Shown here one piece after another: positions 63,101 to 64,000 of a stretch of DNA of 64,000 bases. The DNA is from Chromatiales bacterium. Lineage in GTDB: Bacteria > Pseudomonadota > Gammaproteobacteria > JAGRGH01. The notes under the pieces are model-generated. The model ran no database searches, was not told the DNA's origin, and saw only the letters and a list, made by a program, of their open reading frames with translations. The position numbers and the translations under genes are program-made. Position 1 is the stretch's first letter. Each line of letters begins with the position of its first letter. The stretch spans positions 164,693 through 228,692 of the forward strand of contig JAGRGH010000032.1 of assembly GCA_020445605.1 (NCBI GenBank), written 5' to 3'.

Positions 63101-64000
63101 CCGTGCCGTCGAAGACCACCATCCGCTTGCCATCTGGATTGACCAGCGTGACCTCCATGACACGCACGCTTGATCTCGTCGATCCGACGGATCTGTTGAG
63201 CCTGCAATGGCTTAATGATGCAACCACCATCAACGGCCGGCTGTTCAACAGCCGCTACGATGCGGCAAGCCGCACGAAGACGACCACCAGCCCGGCCGGG
63301 CGCACAGCCACGGTGACGATAGACACCCAGGGCCGGGTAACCCGCGAGACGACCCCAGGCCTGGCCGAGACGCGCTATCAATACGACCCGCGCGGCCGGC
63401 TGACCGAAATCATCGAAGACGACGGCACACAACCACGCTTGACACGGTTTAGCTACAGCACGGACGGTTATCTGGAGACGATCACCGACCCGCTCGAACG
63501 CATCACCCGGCTGGATCGCGACAGCGTCGGGCGGGTACTGGTGCAACAACGCCCCGACGGCGAACACACCGGCTTCCGCTACGACCCGAACTCCAACACC
63601 ACCGGCATCACCCCACCGGGGCGGCGCGAACACCAATTCGACTTTGACGAAGTGGACCTCGAGACCCGCTACCACCCGCCGAGCACCGCCGAAGTGCCCG
63701 ATCCAGACACCGCCCAGCAATACAACCTCGACCAACAGCTCACCCACACCGAACGCCCCGACGGCCAGTCGCTGCGCTATGACTACGACACCGCCGGCCG
63801 CCTGGCCTTCCTAACCGTACCGGACGGCACCCGTAGCTGGCACTATGCCCCCACCACCGGCCAACTGGACCAGATCGTGGACACCACCGGCGCCACCCTG
63901 GACTACACCTACGACGGCTTCCTGCCCCTGTCGGAGACCTGGACCGGCAGCGTGAGCGGCAGGGTCGCCCATGGCTACGATGCCAACCTTCGCATCACCA
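57142..64000 (+). CDS. Giant secreted PKD-NHL-RHS (YD repeat) protein, C-terminus outside the window
   Basis: The frame is open from the ATG at 57142 (strong GGAGGG site) to the window end, 2,286 codons. A signal/anchor segment (residues 8-24) precedes a Lys-rich helical region (about 50-112). Eight Ig-like PKD repeats (143-886) follow, each starting N-x-x-P-V-A-D-A-G and containing DGSGSxDxDGDxLxYxW. A carboxypeptidase-regulatory-like beta domain (about 936-985) comes next, and a Cys pair region PSCERGSVIECENQ near 1255. NHL-type propeller repeats (about 1507-1703) and YD/RHS repeats from about 1780 (YDPAGELVSIRDAENN, RYQYDPRGRLTEI, YDYDTAGRLAFL) run off the edge. It is probably an exported RHS shell protein; the effector tip is not visible. 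Confidence 0.9.
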   Translation, partial: MKARYLGISVTAVLAVVLLTFSVRPLSGHILPLDAIEGGVEALEVATLAAIASGNLRKQLTKKLNAAEDRIGEAGNHLDRGKIKTARKDLKKAGRELRKYRKKLRKNLQKERLPPSVSQPLIADATVLIGAIKAYLRGVLGDNEPPVADAGPDQAVALGALVNLDGTGSTDPDGDALTYRWQVADPDGAGISLLEPTSLAPSFPVEKPGTYIVELTVSDGQETSAPDRALISTSNTAPVAHAGQNQSAPVGAAITLDGSASSDTDGDALNFFWTLPLSPGGSFAVLDDPARVNPQFTLDVAGDYQAQLIVNDGTTESTPDIVDISTENSAPLADAGPDQAILVGETVTLDGSGSSDVDGDPLYFEWSLIGAPRGSRATVSDAMAVRPRITADLPGVYVVQLIVDDDDLPSAPATVVLSTQNRPPVADAGPDQLVPLGVSVTMNGTASSDPDGDALGHFWSLLSVPSGSTTLLLDSDTAMPAFVADRPGNYAAQLIVADGQFQSAPDVVVITTENTRPVADAGPDQTAFVGQEVFLDGSGSGDADGDPLTFSWSLITAPEGSLVVLDDPIAVAPSVTVDRKGDFVGQLIVNDGELSSVPDSAVVSVLNRAPSVLIEPIVRTWFVGDAIWVTASAVDLDDDPLALSWQLPIVPAGSSATITATGPSESVFTADVPGNYSVQVTAYDGDALARDSIAINVRPPNTTPVANAGSDLVVPIGGGVGLDGSGSFDADGDGLSYDWKLVSTPSGSSSLLVDPESPTPGLTADKAGTYIVELVVHDGFAASAPDQLVITTANTAPVAALVPSALDVVTTTTVSFDGSGSIDADGDDLAYSWDLVSAPTESVETLVGGTGVSNALTPLIAGDYLIQLSVSDGELVSTAEVHIHVSDPALPPDPSTVATAADHTRQTNLYLDSAFLYNGTNPIQTGMEPASIDAERVSVLHGRVTRRDGSPLPAVRVSVHNHPEYGQTLSRADGAYDLVINGGAVPILSFKKPGYLAAQRLVKTRWEQHAYVDDVALVSLDPNATVAEIGASTYQTARGSVESDSDGTRQATLLLPPGTMATMRLSDGQTVPMESLTIRATEFTVGPNGPSAMPGPLPTFSGYTYAVELSVDEAVAAGATRVDFNQPLPFYVENFLGFPVGEIVPLGWYDREKAAWIAADNGRVIAVLGTDPDGRATLDIEGFGIAATTDGLAVLGITDAEREQIASLYAPGKTLWRVELDHFTPWDCNWPYGPPPDAIYPDQPQPGTEKPLNDPSCERGSVIECENQALREVIPIAGTGINLNYHSRRQHTDGPTNVVIPLTGSAYPPSLAKVELRILIGGRQYRYEFEPAPDLSYTFAWDGRDVLGRDMYGYALAQIEVRYQYAVVLYSSSGAAGRAFGKPSAGGTVFDVIGTRGESTVNLVAKYDFPVVNQYPVGPVADWTLDPHHALVRGQSQRLLLGDGTTASAHGLGGALNELPHNGDGQLGGGQIAFDSAGRLYTENNSIVASPDGTHTDLALKSALGAQFGVGRLSGLAIGPDDTLYVGGHYEWARPNGGVFRVSVTGEITRLSSKNVFNGGLDVDDDGTVYFITENNVYSITPDGTQTLIAGGGSDLGDGVLATAANIFWPYDMVVGPEGAIYLITDQGTRIRRIDRSGRIVTVAGQRGSPGTGAEGDGGLATIASIFAYFLVVDRSDGTIYFHGKKSIRRITPDGVIDTIVGNPLLPTAAQPLDGSPARAIGLTVSYAGGLALDPSGQLVSTLNSGTGYPTRACTVASPLKGAGAGEDIIASTDASELYVFESSGRHLRTVHASTGAERIAFAYDPAGELVSIRDAENNTVIIERDPNGSPIAIVAPDGQRTGLETNGEGRLVRVTNPEGESWNMAYSTEGLLTRFEKPRGFASTFQYDDSGRLLRDENAAGGFWNLDRTGTENDFTVAMSSALGRTTAHHISRDDIDRVTRTTTHPDGTHTQSFQDGRLYRETITPDGTRIEASSWPDPRFGLQSPVPSKTTIRLPSGLTSVTSMTRTLDLVDPTDLLSLQWLNDATTINGRLFNSRYDAASRTKTTTSPAGRTATVTIDTQGRVTRETTPGLAETRYQYDPRGRLTEIIEDDGTQPRLTRFSYSTDGYLETITDPLERITRLDRDSVGRVLVQQRPDGEHTGFRYDPNSNTTGITPPGRREHQFDFDEVDLETRYHPPSTAEVPDPDTAQQYNLDQQLTHTERPDGQSLRYDYDTAGRLAFLTVPDGTRSWHYAPTTGQLDQIVDTTGATLDYTYDGFLPLSETWTGSVSGRVAHGYDANLRIT
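57568..59800 (+). repeat. Eight PKD-domain coding repeats of 276-282 bases
   Basis: The conserved Asn codons that open each unit are at 57568, 57844, 58123, 58402, 58681, 58960, 59242 and 59521, giving steps of 276, 279, 279, 279, 279, 282 and 279 bases. Units 6 and 8 have lost the ADAG motif. The DNA is well diverged, so the array is old rather than a recent tandem duplication. Confidence 0.92.

Overview
This 64 kb window looks like chromosome of a high-GC gammaproteobacterium, probably Chromatiales/Ectothiorhodospiraceae-like or a near relative. The evidence is gene content and order: yidD-yidC-mnmE, pilMNOPQ-aroK-aroB-gltBD, lptM-lysA-dapF-DUF484-xerC, algZ/algR beside argH, a DsbA next to cytochrome c4, and a mid-protein XrtH-type sorting signal. 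No rRNA, tRNA, phage, intact insertion sequence or CRISPR array was seen.

Layout. 1-3.7 kb: end of yidD, yidC, mnmE and a small RRM protein. 3.7-8.1 kb (minus): a PqiA-like protein, MoxR ATPase, DUF58 and TgpA-type transglutaminase operon. 8.2-9.9 kb: an HU-like protein with a Lys/Ala tail, an orphan MlaC and a DUF6524 membrane protein. 10-14.9 kb: hemH, Nudix and an LplT-acyltransferase fusion (minus), then a gamma-glutamylcyclotransferase-like protein and a midcut-by-XrtH-type protein. 15.1-18.3 kb: a c-type heme HAMP sensor overlapping a Ser/Thr kinase, facing an FHA-GGDEF protein. 18.6-22.3 kb: NhaA, a rhodanese lipoprotein, a TauE/SafE transporter and a DMT exporter. 22.4-25.9 kb (minus): a tightly overlapping operon of an LpxH/PlcP-like phosphoesterase, a GT4, DgkA and a second GT4, plausibly for membrane lipid remodelling. 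26-28.4 kb: engB, two cytochromes c and dsbA. 28.6-36.2 kb: xerC-DUF484-dapF-lysA-lptM, an esterase, an unknown protein, a carbonic anhydrase, a MazG-like enzyme and argH. 36.2-40.6 kb: AlgZ/AlgR-like two-component pair and PBP1A. 40.7-53.7 kb: pilMNOPQ-aroKB and gltBD. 53.6-64 kb: a secreted hydrolase-like protein, then a lower-GC accessory stretch with a DUF805 gene, an attC-like remnant, DUF808, and the first 2,286 codons of a giant secreted PKD-NHL-RHS protein that runs off the window.

The most unusual items are two families of multi-hairpin intergenic repeats (A at about 9.9, 18.4 and 21.3 kb; B at about 28.5 and 38.0 kb), four of whose five copies lie between convergent genes; the possible heme-kinase-FHA/cyclic-di-GMP signalling module; the glycolipid/DAG operon; and the teneurin-like giant protein. 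Identifications come from reading motifs and gene order; no database search was run.
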